From: Marchantia polymorpha subsp. ruderalis
Taxonomy: Eukaryota > Streptophyta > Marchantiopsida > Marchantiales > Marchantiaceae
NCBI GenBank assembly: GCA_037833965.1
Contig: AP031355.1
Location: 11,681,501-11,745,500, forward strand
Reading direction: 5' to 3'
Length of the DNA stretch: 64,000 nucleotides
Part shown: piece by piece, positions 50,656 to 59,792 of the stretch
How the letters are laid out: every line of letters starts with the position of its first letter
Numbering within the stretch: position 1 is the stretch's first letter
Notes under the pieces: generated by a model
The model's database searches: none
What the model was told of the DNA's origin: nothing
What the model saw: only the letters and a program-made list of their open reading frames with translations
Translations under genes and position numbers: made by a program

Positions 50656-50879
50656 TTAAACCTGCATTGTTATTTTCTAGATACCATTTCAGTGCAGAAT
50701 TACATTCTGAGAAGTTTCACGTTTTTGTTTTTTGACTCTACTTTTACGTTACCCTCTAACCAAACCTCTAATTTTTACCATTCTACAAGGTTCTGCCCAA
50801 ACTTAATGAGCATTCCGGCCTCGCGAACTGGAAGGATTCCGGACCAGTCGACCAAGGTGCGTTGAACTTTATTGTAAAA

Positions 50880-53200
50880 CGTCTTCCGTATCTTCGTTAC
50901 ATGCCACATACTACAGTTGGCATCCGCTTTCTTCTACGAGAGTACCTTTTCATTATACGCTTTAGGACTTTTTGTGGAGAATGCAGTACTAAAGGTTGAA
51001 GCTATTCGAGTATCTCCGAGCATAACCACGGTGATAGGTGGGTTCACGACAACATGGCACTTTGGTACCCGTTCGTTTCTCTGTTTCTTTATGCCTCACA
51101 AAAATTGGTGCATACACTTCCTAACCGTGTAATAAGAGATACTCGTGCTATGTTGTGATTACTGCAGTCAAACTCCACTTTTATCCCCAGATAAAAGTGA
51201 TAAAAGAAGGGCCACACTTATAGTTACAGACGGGCGACTGTTCTAAATTTTAGTTATATCTGAAAATTTAAAAAAAAAATATTTATTATTAAAGGTAACT
51301 AGAATCCGGAATTATTAATTTCAACTTACTTTTCAAATTTGTAGAAATATAATGAGACAATATCATTTTGATGTTTCGGTTTATGATTTTTGCAACTTGA
51401 AAATTTTTAGTCAATTGCAGGGGAACACTTTATAAAGGGCTATGTCAATTTCAGACGAAACTGACGAGAGGAAAAAAAATAATGTATGTATGTAAAAATA
51501 AATAAATAAATAAATAACAAATAAATATATATTTGGGGTGTTCTGAACATTGTACTTTGAGCAAAGAGTTTGCATTCAATCATCAAATGATGAAGCAAAT
51601 CTGGTTTCCATTTTACCCAGTTTTGTGACGAGAAACTATACCCTCTCTTCACCGTTAAAATCTCATTATTTACAATGAACGGACTTATCTGGGTCTTAAT
51701 TTTCTTTAAGGGATTGATATACGTCTTCGACATTTTTTATTACGACCGAAGGGCTTTGTCAAAAAGCTGAACAGTGACACCAAGCATGGAAGACAACAAG
51801 ATTGAGTGGTTGGCAGAGCCCAACATTGGATGCCCGTGGGTTTTGGATGACATTAATTTTCCATGGGTGGGCACAAGTAATGCTAACGGTAGGGTTTGTC
51901 AAGTTCCAACCAAGTATTGGTGTAACCGGGTAATAGACATAGCCTAATTTGAATAGCATGGGTGGCTTTAGGTCGATGCTGATGGTTATGGTCTGGGTGC
52001 AGATTTGAAGTAAAATGTTGGACTCTTGGTGGTTGGCTCTATGAAGGGTGGTCGCGTGGAATGAATTTTGTTCATGTTTGAACTCTATACACTTTGATAA
52101 ATACACACAGAAAATATTAGAATAGACTTAATGAAGAATGTATGTATTTTTATATATTTTGAAGAGGTATCAGGATATTCCTTCATTAAAAGAAGGGAAA
52201 AAGAAAAAGTGAAAGCCATCTACGACAAATAAAATTGGATTCTGACAATTTTGAGAACTGAGATTGGAATGTAAAGCCGTAAATCCTTGACCACCCTTCA
52301 TCAAATAAGGAAAATAGAGAAAGAAAAATTTATTTATTTATTTACACGTGTAAGGGAATAGAACGCATGCCCTCACAGAATTTAAATAACCGGCAAAACC
52401 TTAGAATAATCGAAATAATTCGTGTCGCGCTACGTGTGTTATTGAATTGCAGTCCCGCAAATTTTGACGATGAGCTGCAACGTAATGATTTATCCTGGCA
52501 CAGTTGCTTGATGCATGGAGAAGTCTTCGCTTCGTGGAAGAACCACTTGCGACGCTTTTCGCAAGGTCTCGCTGCATTCTCCAAGCACCTCCGAGCCTTG
52601 AAATAATCATCAAAGGTAATGTCTACGTCTGCACTCGAAGGTTGTTCCCCATTTTTGCTCTCCAAGTTGTAACCACATTTATCTCCGAGTTGGAGTATCA
52701 GTGCCTCCGGATGCATTCTAGTGACATAAAACTTCATCGTCTTACGGGGCTCACAACTTACATCCTTTTCATGACTAGACGATCGTGCGAACGCTTCTGC
52801 AGGTGCTTATTGTTTCCCGCCCTCCTACATTTACATATCTTCAAAAGGGCAGCAATCAAAGTGGAAACATGAGAGGCATAAAGCGATGAGGATCTAAATT
52901 AGGAGACAGGATTTCCTTTGGTCTCTGACTATCTTCCGCTGTCTCAGAGCGCTCACGATCTCGCCTTTAAGTCCTGCATCGGTGTACGTGTGATGATTTC
53001 CCCATACGGACAGGGACCTCGACGAGAGACGACACAAAGACTTGGCCTGTCCTCTACCAAGCCAGGACTTGGTCTGCATGTACAGTACATCGGATTGGTT
53101 GGCGATGTACGGAGAAATCACGTGGCATTTGTTGGTCAAGTATTGTCTTTTTCATGGTACTGTGCAGCGAAGTGAGACCGTTAGGTCAGGCTCTGTTGTT
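50880..53200. other. Intergenic with one dispersed repeat copy
   Basis: No gene is defended. The minus-strand frame 52737-52342 (131 codons, with DITFDDYFKARRCLENAAR) is fairly protein-like but matches nothing I know and has no splice context. Confidence 0.3.
52071..52281 (+). repeat. Dispersed repeat, copy 2
   Basis: This is a direct-orientation copy of 48508-48701, about 3.56 kb away and visibly diverged. The copies could be old LTRs or copies of a short interspersed element; neither is shown. Confidence 0.85.
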
Positions 53201-53212
53201 TGTCGTAGACAT

Positions 53213-53243
53213 TTGGCGTACACGGATGGTCCGTGTACGCCAA
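53213..53243. repeat. Perfect hairpin, 14-bp arms, 3-base loop
   Basis: TTGGCGTACACGGA at 53213-53226 is perfectly inverted at 53230-53243 around TGG. Confidence 0.95.
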
Positions 53244-53264
53244 GATATGTGTCATATGTATGAT

Positions 53265-53341
53265 GAAGATTTGTGTACACTCACTAAAAATATCTGGTCC
53301 GTGACGGACCAGATATTTTTAGTGAGTTTACAGAAATCTTC
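53265..53341. repeat. Long hairpin, 38-bp arms, 1-base centre
   Basis: Bases 53265-53302 pair with 53304-53341 around a single G at 53303, with only two mismatches. The inner 24 bp, which include CTCACTAAAAATATCTGGTC, are perfect. It follows the 53213-53243 hairpin by 21 bases, and the two share the sequence GGTCCGTG near their centres. Confidence 0.95.
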
Positions 53342-53344
53342 CTG

Positions 53345-55285
53345 ACCAAACTCTCTTTGAATGCAATTTCGTTTAAAGACTACAGGTTTTATGCGAGAAA
53401 TTTGTTTGATGTGACCCCATCAATACGTTGATTGCTTGATGGACCCAATACTTTTCATTTTACCCCATGGGACTCTCTCGGACATGTCACCGTTAATTAT
53501 GTTCTTGTAAATGTTTTGTTTCCACTTCAATGAAGAAACAAAACTTATTCTCGAATTTAAATTAATAAGATTTCCCATGGCTTCCAATCTTCAAGAGCTC
53601 AATTTCTCATGTCCCATCATGATTTTACAGTTATAATGTATGGGCATAATTTATTTATTCCTTACTTTCTTTTTTAAAATTCTTGGCTCAAGTCACGTAA
53701 GTTGTGTATTTTTACGTGGGCTTGTGAGTATCGTGGTCCAGAGAATTAAATTTATAATGTGAAGTTTGTAAACTTAATTAATAAATTATGGTAACAAGTT
53801 GATTCACAGTTTCAATAACAGGTTAATTTAGGCACCAGAATTAATAATACTTAAGTTAATTTAGACACCTCGATATATGATCACCTAAAATAACCATGAC
53901 TACTGATGACTATACAACTTGTGTAGAATTGTTGGATAACAATCATTTGGTGTAGAATCAGACCAGGATGGATGAATTTCATGCTGAAGTCAGATGATAT
54001 AGAGCACACGACCGATGTTTTGATCAATTGCTGAAGACAGTTTTGATGAGAGCTATCTATTGCAGAATTAGACATCTCGTCTGACTTGTTCATGAGGCAA
54101 AATACCTTCGCACGACGAAACACAGCCGCTTCTGGAGGGAATCTCGATGTCTGTGATGTTGATACGCAGAGATAATACGATCATGAGGAGGAAAAAGAGG
54201 TCTGACTCGACTCGTAACTGAGCAGACTCGGGACGCAATGGTCAGAGTTAACTCTGAAACCACGTCGGCTACGAACAAGAAACTTCTAACTGCTGACTGC
54301 TACAAGGAAAGATGTGAACCCGTAGGAGCAAAAGAAGATTACGCGAAATTGCATGTCGAGTGTATAGTATTTATCCGTCGTGGTATACGAATCGATTACA
54401 TATACAAGAGCTGCATCGCAGTAATAAAAACCCACTGAAGGAACAAGCGTGCCGACCGTCTCGACTGATTAAAACGCCGTGAACCCAATCAACGAAATTC
54501 AGGTGAAGTACAAGAAGTCAAGGTATTAAGCAGACAGGACAAGAGGAATGTTCTGAAAACCTTTGGAACAAGGGACGGACCAGTTATCCCTCACTTTGAG
54601 CTAAATAGACTGCAGGCTAGTATACGGTGTGCGAGGATTCGTCGAAAATTATAGGTGTCAGTGGAATTAATTGGATGGTTCTTCTAAGTGTTCCTCTCTG
54701 GGTTAATTCGCGCACCACGTCAAACTTGCCACGATTAAAGTGAGATTTATTTTTGAAAAGTTCGTGGCCAGTTTGGTGTCACTTGACTTGGAACTTATCT
54801 GGAATCTCACCGCCCTCCGAGAAGTAGAAAGCGCAGGCTCAAGCAAAGTTGTCGAGAGGTGGGAAAAGGCTCTCAAAAGCTCAAAAGCTCAGCACCTCCC
54901 GAACTCTTGGAAGGCTGGACGAGGCGAGTCCCCTGCATCCTGGCGTAGTAGGAATGGAGAAAACTCAATCGCGATCGCAGCACAAGCCTCTGCCTTACAT
55001 CCACAGGACTGTCAGAACCAGCAGCTGATTCCACCGGCCAGCTGAGCGGATTCATCACAGCAGTGGGCCCCACGGCGGTTGCCATATTGCATCCCACGCA
55101 CCAAAGTCACCTGATGCTCGCCCAATGCTCTCAAATCCACACATTGAGTTCTTCAATCGCCTCGCGCGTACAGCAAATTCGAAATCAAATCGATAAGTCA
55201 AATTGCATCAACCACGAGTTGCCATTACAGAATGATGCAGTCGGAGTTGCGATCGAGCTCACTCACTAGAGATGGATCCGAGGCG
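53345..55285. other. Intergenic, no gene recognised
   Basis: AT-rich to about 53900, then mixed composition. I found no domain, RNA gene or terminal repeat here. Confidence 0.4.
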
Positions 55286-55288
55286 CGA

Positions 55289-55296
55289 ACGATGGG
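55289..55296. repeat. Left 8-bp target duplication of the hAT element
   Basis: ACGATGGG stands immediately before the left terminal repeat and is identical to 56304-56311. Confidence 0.9.
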
Positions 55297-55518
55297 CAGG
55301 CCTCTCTATACGGGCGAATTCCTTATGTTCCTTATCTCGTCAAAATAAGGAATATTTTCAGAACAAAATAAAGAACATACGTAACATGACATAAATCTGT
55401 CATGTTTTCTTTAATAAACTTCGAATTTGACTACAGTGTAATATACCTTCAAGAGAAATGGGAGTTATATTGGACCTATGAATATCTTTCTCCCATTTCA
55501 AAACTGAAAAATCACTTT

Positions 55519-55773
55519 CTACCGTTGTAGTATAAGGCTTGAGTCCAGGTCTTGGAGGCTCTGGAGCAGAAAATGTATTCGGTTCACTCCAGCGGTCCTT
55601 GAGCCAGGAGAAGGTGAAGTGGGATCTGGAGCTAGAAAGAAGGGATCCAACACGAAGCTAGAAAGAAGGGATCCAACACGAAAACGGGAAAAACATGAGA
55701 CGCATCTTCGCGTCGCAGCTTTATGCAGAGCAGGATTGTCGTGTAAGCGCAGCCCCTTCCGAAACCACATCAA
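55519..55773 (-). pseudogene. UVR3: Fragment of a (6-4) photolyase (UVR3-like), captured by a hAT element
   Basis: The minus strand encodes the N-terminal part of the antenna-binding domain of a photolyase/cryptochrome: [15 protein letters not shown], then [12 protein letters not shown], then [19 protein letters not shown] and QDLDSSL. The AGVNRI..LL.SL.DLDSSL block matches plant (6-4) photolyase best. It is broken. One base shift precedes the FVLDP segment (the alternative frame reads [13 protein letters not shown]). A 26-base tandem duplication (the reverse complement of TTCGTGTTGGATCCCTTCTT plus six bases) repeats the same segment and brings the frame back. The flavin-binding C-terminal domain is absent, so no repair activity is possible. 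The fragment lies wholly inside the hAT element, which indicates gene capture. The parent gene is not in this window. Confidence 0.85.
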
Positions 55774-56098
55774 AGAATGCTAACCATAGTTCTACTTTCT
55801 CCGACTCCGCAAAGATGCCTCGCCCGACTCACAGAGGTGCGGATTCTAATTCTTGACACTGCAAAAGGTGGCAGAATAGTCGTGCACTTTAAAACCAAAG
55901 GCATTTGTTGCACCGCCGAATTTAACCAGAAATCTTGTAAATTGATCCCCCTCTCTGTAGATTATCAATTCGATTCGATTTAATTCGATATAATTCGAAT
56001 GGGAGCTTTAGTGTCTGGGAAGCAGGTCATGCCTGGCAACTCCGTGACATCTCCTTCGTGGGTGACACCGACGGGACTGATTTCACGAAGAGTGCGCG

Positions 56099-56138
56099 TG
56101 GGAAGGTTATCGAAACAGGCGTTTCGATAACCTTCCCA
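56099..56138. repeat. Perfect hairpin, 18-bp arms, 4-base loop
   Basis: TGGGAAGGTTATCGAAAC at 56099-56116 is perfectly inverted at 56121-56138 around AGGC. It lies in the right subterminal part of the hAT element. Confidence 0.95.
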
Positions 56139-56169
56139 TACCGTTTCGAACGACTGTTTCGAAACGGTA
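56139..56169. repeat. Hairpin, 12-bp perfect arms, 7-base loop
   Basis: TACCGTTTCGAA at 56139-56150 is inverted at 56158-56169. It directly abuts the 56099-56138 hairpin and shares its CGTTTCGA core. Confidence 0.95.
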
Positions 56170-56303
56170 CCTGCAGTTTAAGTTTGTTAGTAGCGCCTCC
56201 AAAGTGAACGAGGTCATTTATGGTCCAAATACGGAACTTTAAAAAAACGTAATACGGAACTTTGACTCAAAAGTTCTGTATGTGCCGAATATAGAGAGGC
56301 CTG

Positions 56304-56311
56304 ACGATGGG
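56304..56311. repeat. Right 8-bp target duplication of the hAT element
   Basis: ACGATGGG directly follows the right terminal repeat and is identical to 55289-55296. Confidence 0.9.
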
Positions 56312-57940
56312 GTTTCTTACAAGCCTTGACGCGGTTCACGGAGAGCACACGAAGGCCTTAGAAGAATCATCAATTTAATTACACGGACATCTATAATTTT
56401 TGACGAATCCTTGCAGGCCTATACTAGGGTGAGGGCTAATGAGGGATAACTAGCCTTCCCTTGGAACAAAGGGGATCTTACAAAATCATTTGGAAAAAAT
56501 ATGTGGAAGTTATGCTGATGATATACTATGAAACAAACTAAATGCATCAATTTTTTTTCTCTTTTTTTAATGGGAATGTCATGAAATGGTTCGAGGGGTT
56601 CGTTGTTTGGTCATGCCAAGTGACAAGATTGTTGCCTTGCCCCACATACTTTTTTTCAGACAGATAAAATGTTCATTACAAGATTTTCGCAGTCTCTTCG
56701 GAAGTTTATCGTAAGTGAGCTAGCGAAGCCAACACTGACTTCTATCCTCGACCCGAAAGTCAAACTAAGTTTAGTGATTAGATTTTCTAACACAATGTCA
56801 AGCCGTGTTTGTAACGGATTCTTTGGTGAAACATTTATTTTGACATCTCTTTACAGCCAAAGCTGTGTGACTTAAATGAATCACGAATAGAAACTGCGAA
56901 TATAAATGGTGATAGTAAATCTATTCTGGAAAAAATTCCCTCCGTGCATCCGTGAAAAAACACTATTTTGTTTTCATATGAATAGGGTTTTTGGTTTAAT
57001 ACAATAAGACTAGATTTTTTTGATAAAAACCAAGGTTTTCTTGACACGTGGACGTAGATAGACATCCACGTGTATATTTATTACACAGGCTCGTATTCTT
57101 TAATTGACACGTTGGTATCTATGTGTCAATATAAAAAAGCGAGACTATGAAGCGTAGATACCAACGCAGGGATATAATATTATTATAATAATATTGATGA
57201 TACCCGATTAAAACCGAATAAAACCTGATTTTTTGGCCTCACATATCGCAGGGTTTTATAATAAAACCCGATTGTTAAAAATCAGCGCCCTGCCATCGAT
57301 CGATCGATATTATTCGTCTAGCGGAACAATAGTGCGGGCTGGAGGATTTAGAGATGATGCGCTTCGAAGTGTTGGCCTCGGCGGGAGTTCCCTAGAACCT
57401 GCAGTAGAGCTGGGTTGCGGTTAGACTGGATCCATCTGCTGTTGGTCCGCGAAGGAAAGTATCTCAAACCATGAGCTCGGTCCTACTCCTGCTCACGGAC
57501 TGCAATGCTGGGCCGACTGCCACGTCCAGCTGATTCTAGAGTCTAGTCATGGAGCACTAAGCGCGGCAGTCCGCATAACTCTCCACTGAATCTCGAGGAG
57601 CTGCCGTGGGGTGCTGGATACGACAAGGGCCATCGGCCGTCGGCCTTGAGGTCCGTCTGAAATTGGCAAGCCCCTGTCCGATAGGGCATGGAAGTCCAGC
57701 CCTCTGCCGCATGGCTCCAAGCAATCTCGCTCGAAAAGGGAGAACGCGTACAAATGGCGTTCCAGAGGAACTTGAGCTTTAGGATGGTCGACTTTGTTCT
57801 GAGGTCGGGGTCAGAGGCCGGAGGTGCTTGGCGGTCGAATGATGATGGCTTGGATGGAGGAGAGAGCTGCTCTGGCGACTGAACTGGCCGAGGCATCAAA
57901 TAAACGTGACACATCCTTGGCGATGATTTGTCCGTCGTCT
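56312..57940. other. Intergenic region upstream of the P450, with short palindromes
   Basis: AT-rich to about 57230, then GC-richer toward the P450. Palindromes cluster at 57040-57280: ACACGTGGA arms at 57044-57052 and 57065-57073, TTGACAC/GTGTCAA and TTGGTATCTA/TAGATACCAA pairs, and an ATAATATTATTATAATAATATT run. No gene was recognised. Frames at 57543-57914 overlap on both strands and have no domain. Confidence 0.4.
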
Positions 57941-57958
57941 GCCCGGTCGACTCGTCGT

Positions 57959-57965
57959 TATAAAT
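57959..57965 (+). promoter_or_regulatory. TATA box of the P450 gene
   Basis: TATAAAT lies 52 bases before the P450 start codon in GC-rich sequence. This would place transcription start near 57990 with a leader of about 20 bases. Confidence 0.6.
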
Positions 57966-58010
57966 GCGGAGCTGAGACCGTAGACTCTCATTTGGAGCAG
58001 GCTTCGAGCC

Positions 58011-59792
58011 ATGGAGTCTACGAGCCCGGTCCAGGCGATCGACAATCTCATCTCAGAGCTACCATGGTGGGGATGGGTTCTGGTGGCAGCCTTGGGCTAC
58101 CTGGCGGTCCAGGTGTATCAGTCCGTGCACATCAGCTCGAAATTACCTCCGAGCCCCGGTGCGTTTCCCGTGGTGGGATCGTTCCCGCTCATGGGAGCAA
58201 AAGACGGGGAGCCGGCGCACCAGATGTTCGCCAGGTTGGGTGAAAAATATGGCCCGATCTGCTACCTCAGAATGGGAAATGTTCCGAGCATAATTATTTC
58301 CGACGGCAACATCGCCAAAATTCTGCTGAAGGATCAGGATCATATCTTCGCTTCTCGACCATGGATGTCAGCTGGGAAGTACATGGGAATGGATTTCCAG
58401 AGCGTCGTGTTTGCTCCGAGCGGGCCTCACTACAAGCGCCTGCGCAAGATTTATACTCTCGAGCTGCTGTCCAATAAGCGCGTCATAGCATCTCACGGCA
58501 TCCGAGAGGCGCGATTGTACGGGACTGTTAAATCGATGCACGAGGACATGGAGCGAGGCGAGGCGACGAATCTGTCGTCCGCGCTGAAAACCCTGAGCCT
58601 CAACAGCTTGATCGGTTTGATCTTCGGACTGACGGAGGATACGGTGTCCAAGAAACTCGGAACGGTGGACATGGAGGAAGTCAAGGACGTCGTGCGTTGC
58701 GCCGTCGAGCTCGGCGGCGAGTTCAACTTCGGCGACTACATCCCCATCGCGCGTTGGCTCGACCTGCAGGGCGTCATCAAGCGAATGAAGGACCTCACGA
58801 AGCGCATGCGCGTCATTGCGGCCGGAGTGATCGAGGAGCACCGGAAGCTCGCCGCGAGCAGAGGCCCATCGAGCCCCGACGACCTCACCATTCTGGACGT
58901 GGTGTTGAATCTCGACGGCGACGACGTCCTGAGCGACGATGCGATGGCCGGAGTCATCTTCGTGAGTACCGGGAATCCCATGCATTGCAGATTTGGTGCA
59001 TGATATTCTGTTTACAGCAGTTTTGTTCTGCCTCGTTCAGGCTGTGGATCTCAGAAGCCACGATGGACATCTGCAAGTTTTGTCGAGAGAAAAAGTGCGG
59101 ATGTTGTAATTAGAAAAGCTCTGTGTCCGATTCTAATCGTTTGACATATTTGGTTTCTGCAGGACATGATTATCGCTGGAAGTGATACGACGGCGGTGTC
59201 ATCGGACTGGACAATTGCAGAGCTGCTCCGGCAGCCGAAGCTGATGAAGAAGCTGCAGGACGAGCTGGACGCCGTGGTAGGCAAAGACAGATTAATGCGA
59301 GAATCGGACATTCCTAATCTGCCCTACTTGCAATGCGTGATCAAAGAGTCGCTCCGTCTGCATCCGCCCGCACCTCTGGGCATTCCGCATTGTAGCATTC
59401 AACCGACGACGGTGGCAGGGTATGAGATCCCTGCGAAGACGACCGCGCTGATCAACCTCTGGGCCATCAACCGAGACCCGAAGAATTGGAAGGACCCGCT
59501 GCAATTCATCCCCGAGAGATTTGAGAAGCTGGACGTGAGCGTCTTCGGTCAGGACTTCAGCCTGCTTCCATTCTCCGCCGGACGTCGAGGCTGCTCCGGC
59601 ATGCTGCTCGGTCTGACGATGGTTCAGCTCATCGTGGGCACGCTGTGCCACTCGTTTGACTTCCGCACGCAGGGAGTCAAGGAGACCGAGGTCGACGTGA
59701 TCAACGAGAAGCCGGGCTTGGTCTCCATGCGAGCCCAGGACATCTTCGTCAAAGTCACTCCTCGATTGTCGTCCCACCTCTTCAAGAAGTGA
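58011..59792 (+). CDS. Cytochrome P450, CYP71 clan, CYP98-like, two exons
   Basis: Exon 1 is 58011-58961 and exon 2 is 59163-59792. They are joined in phase 0 across a 201-base GT-AG intron (GTGAGT...TTTCTGCAG), giving 526 aa, normal for an A-type plant P450. It has an ER membrane anchor at about 18-36, a proline hinge (LPPSPG, 45-50), I-helix AGSDTT (322-327), ExxR ESLR (379-382), PERF (434-437) and heme loop FSAGRRGCSG (454-463) with ligand Cys461. It is therefore expected to be an intact monooxygenase on the cytosolic face of the ER, fed by P450 reductase. The C-helix reads PHYKRLRKIYTLELL with Tyr141 in place of the usual Trp. This spelling, the I-helix context DMIIAGSDTT and the C-terminal PGLV...PRL pattern resemble CYP98 (phenolic-ester 3-hydroxylase) more than other families I know. 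Substrate and subfamily are inference. Confidence 0.93.

Larger units (their letters stand above)
55297..56303. mobile_element. Non-autonomous hAT element carrying a photolyase gene fragment
   Basis: The element is 1007 bp with perfect 14-bp terminal inverted repeats CAGGCCTCTCTATA (55297-55310 and 56290-56303). It is flanked by perfect 8-bp direct repeats ACGATGGG (55289-55296 and 56304-56311). The CAGG terminus and 8-bp target duplication are diagnostic of the hAT superfamily. There is no transposase. The interior holds a broken fragment of a (6-4) photolyase gene (minus strand, 55773-55519). It also holds short hairpins near both ends: 9-bp ATTCCTTAT arms on the left, and those at 56099-56138 and 56139-56169 on the right. 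Perfect target duplications suggest a fairly recent insertion. It would need a hAT transposase in trans. Confidence 0.95.

Noticed and set aside
52342-52737. 131-codon minus-strand frame
   Set aside because: Protein-like but unrecognised; no promoter, splice or homology support.
58368-58985. 205-codon minus-strand frame inside the P450
   Set aside because: This is an antisense shadow of P450 exon 1.
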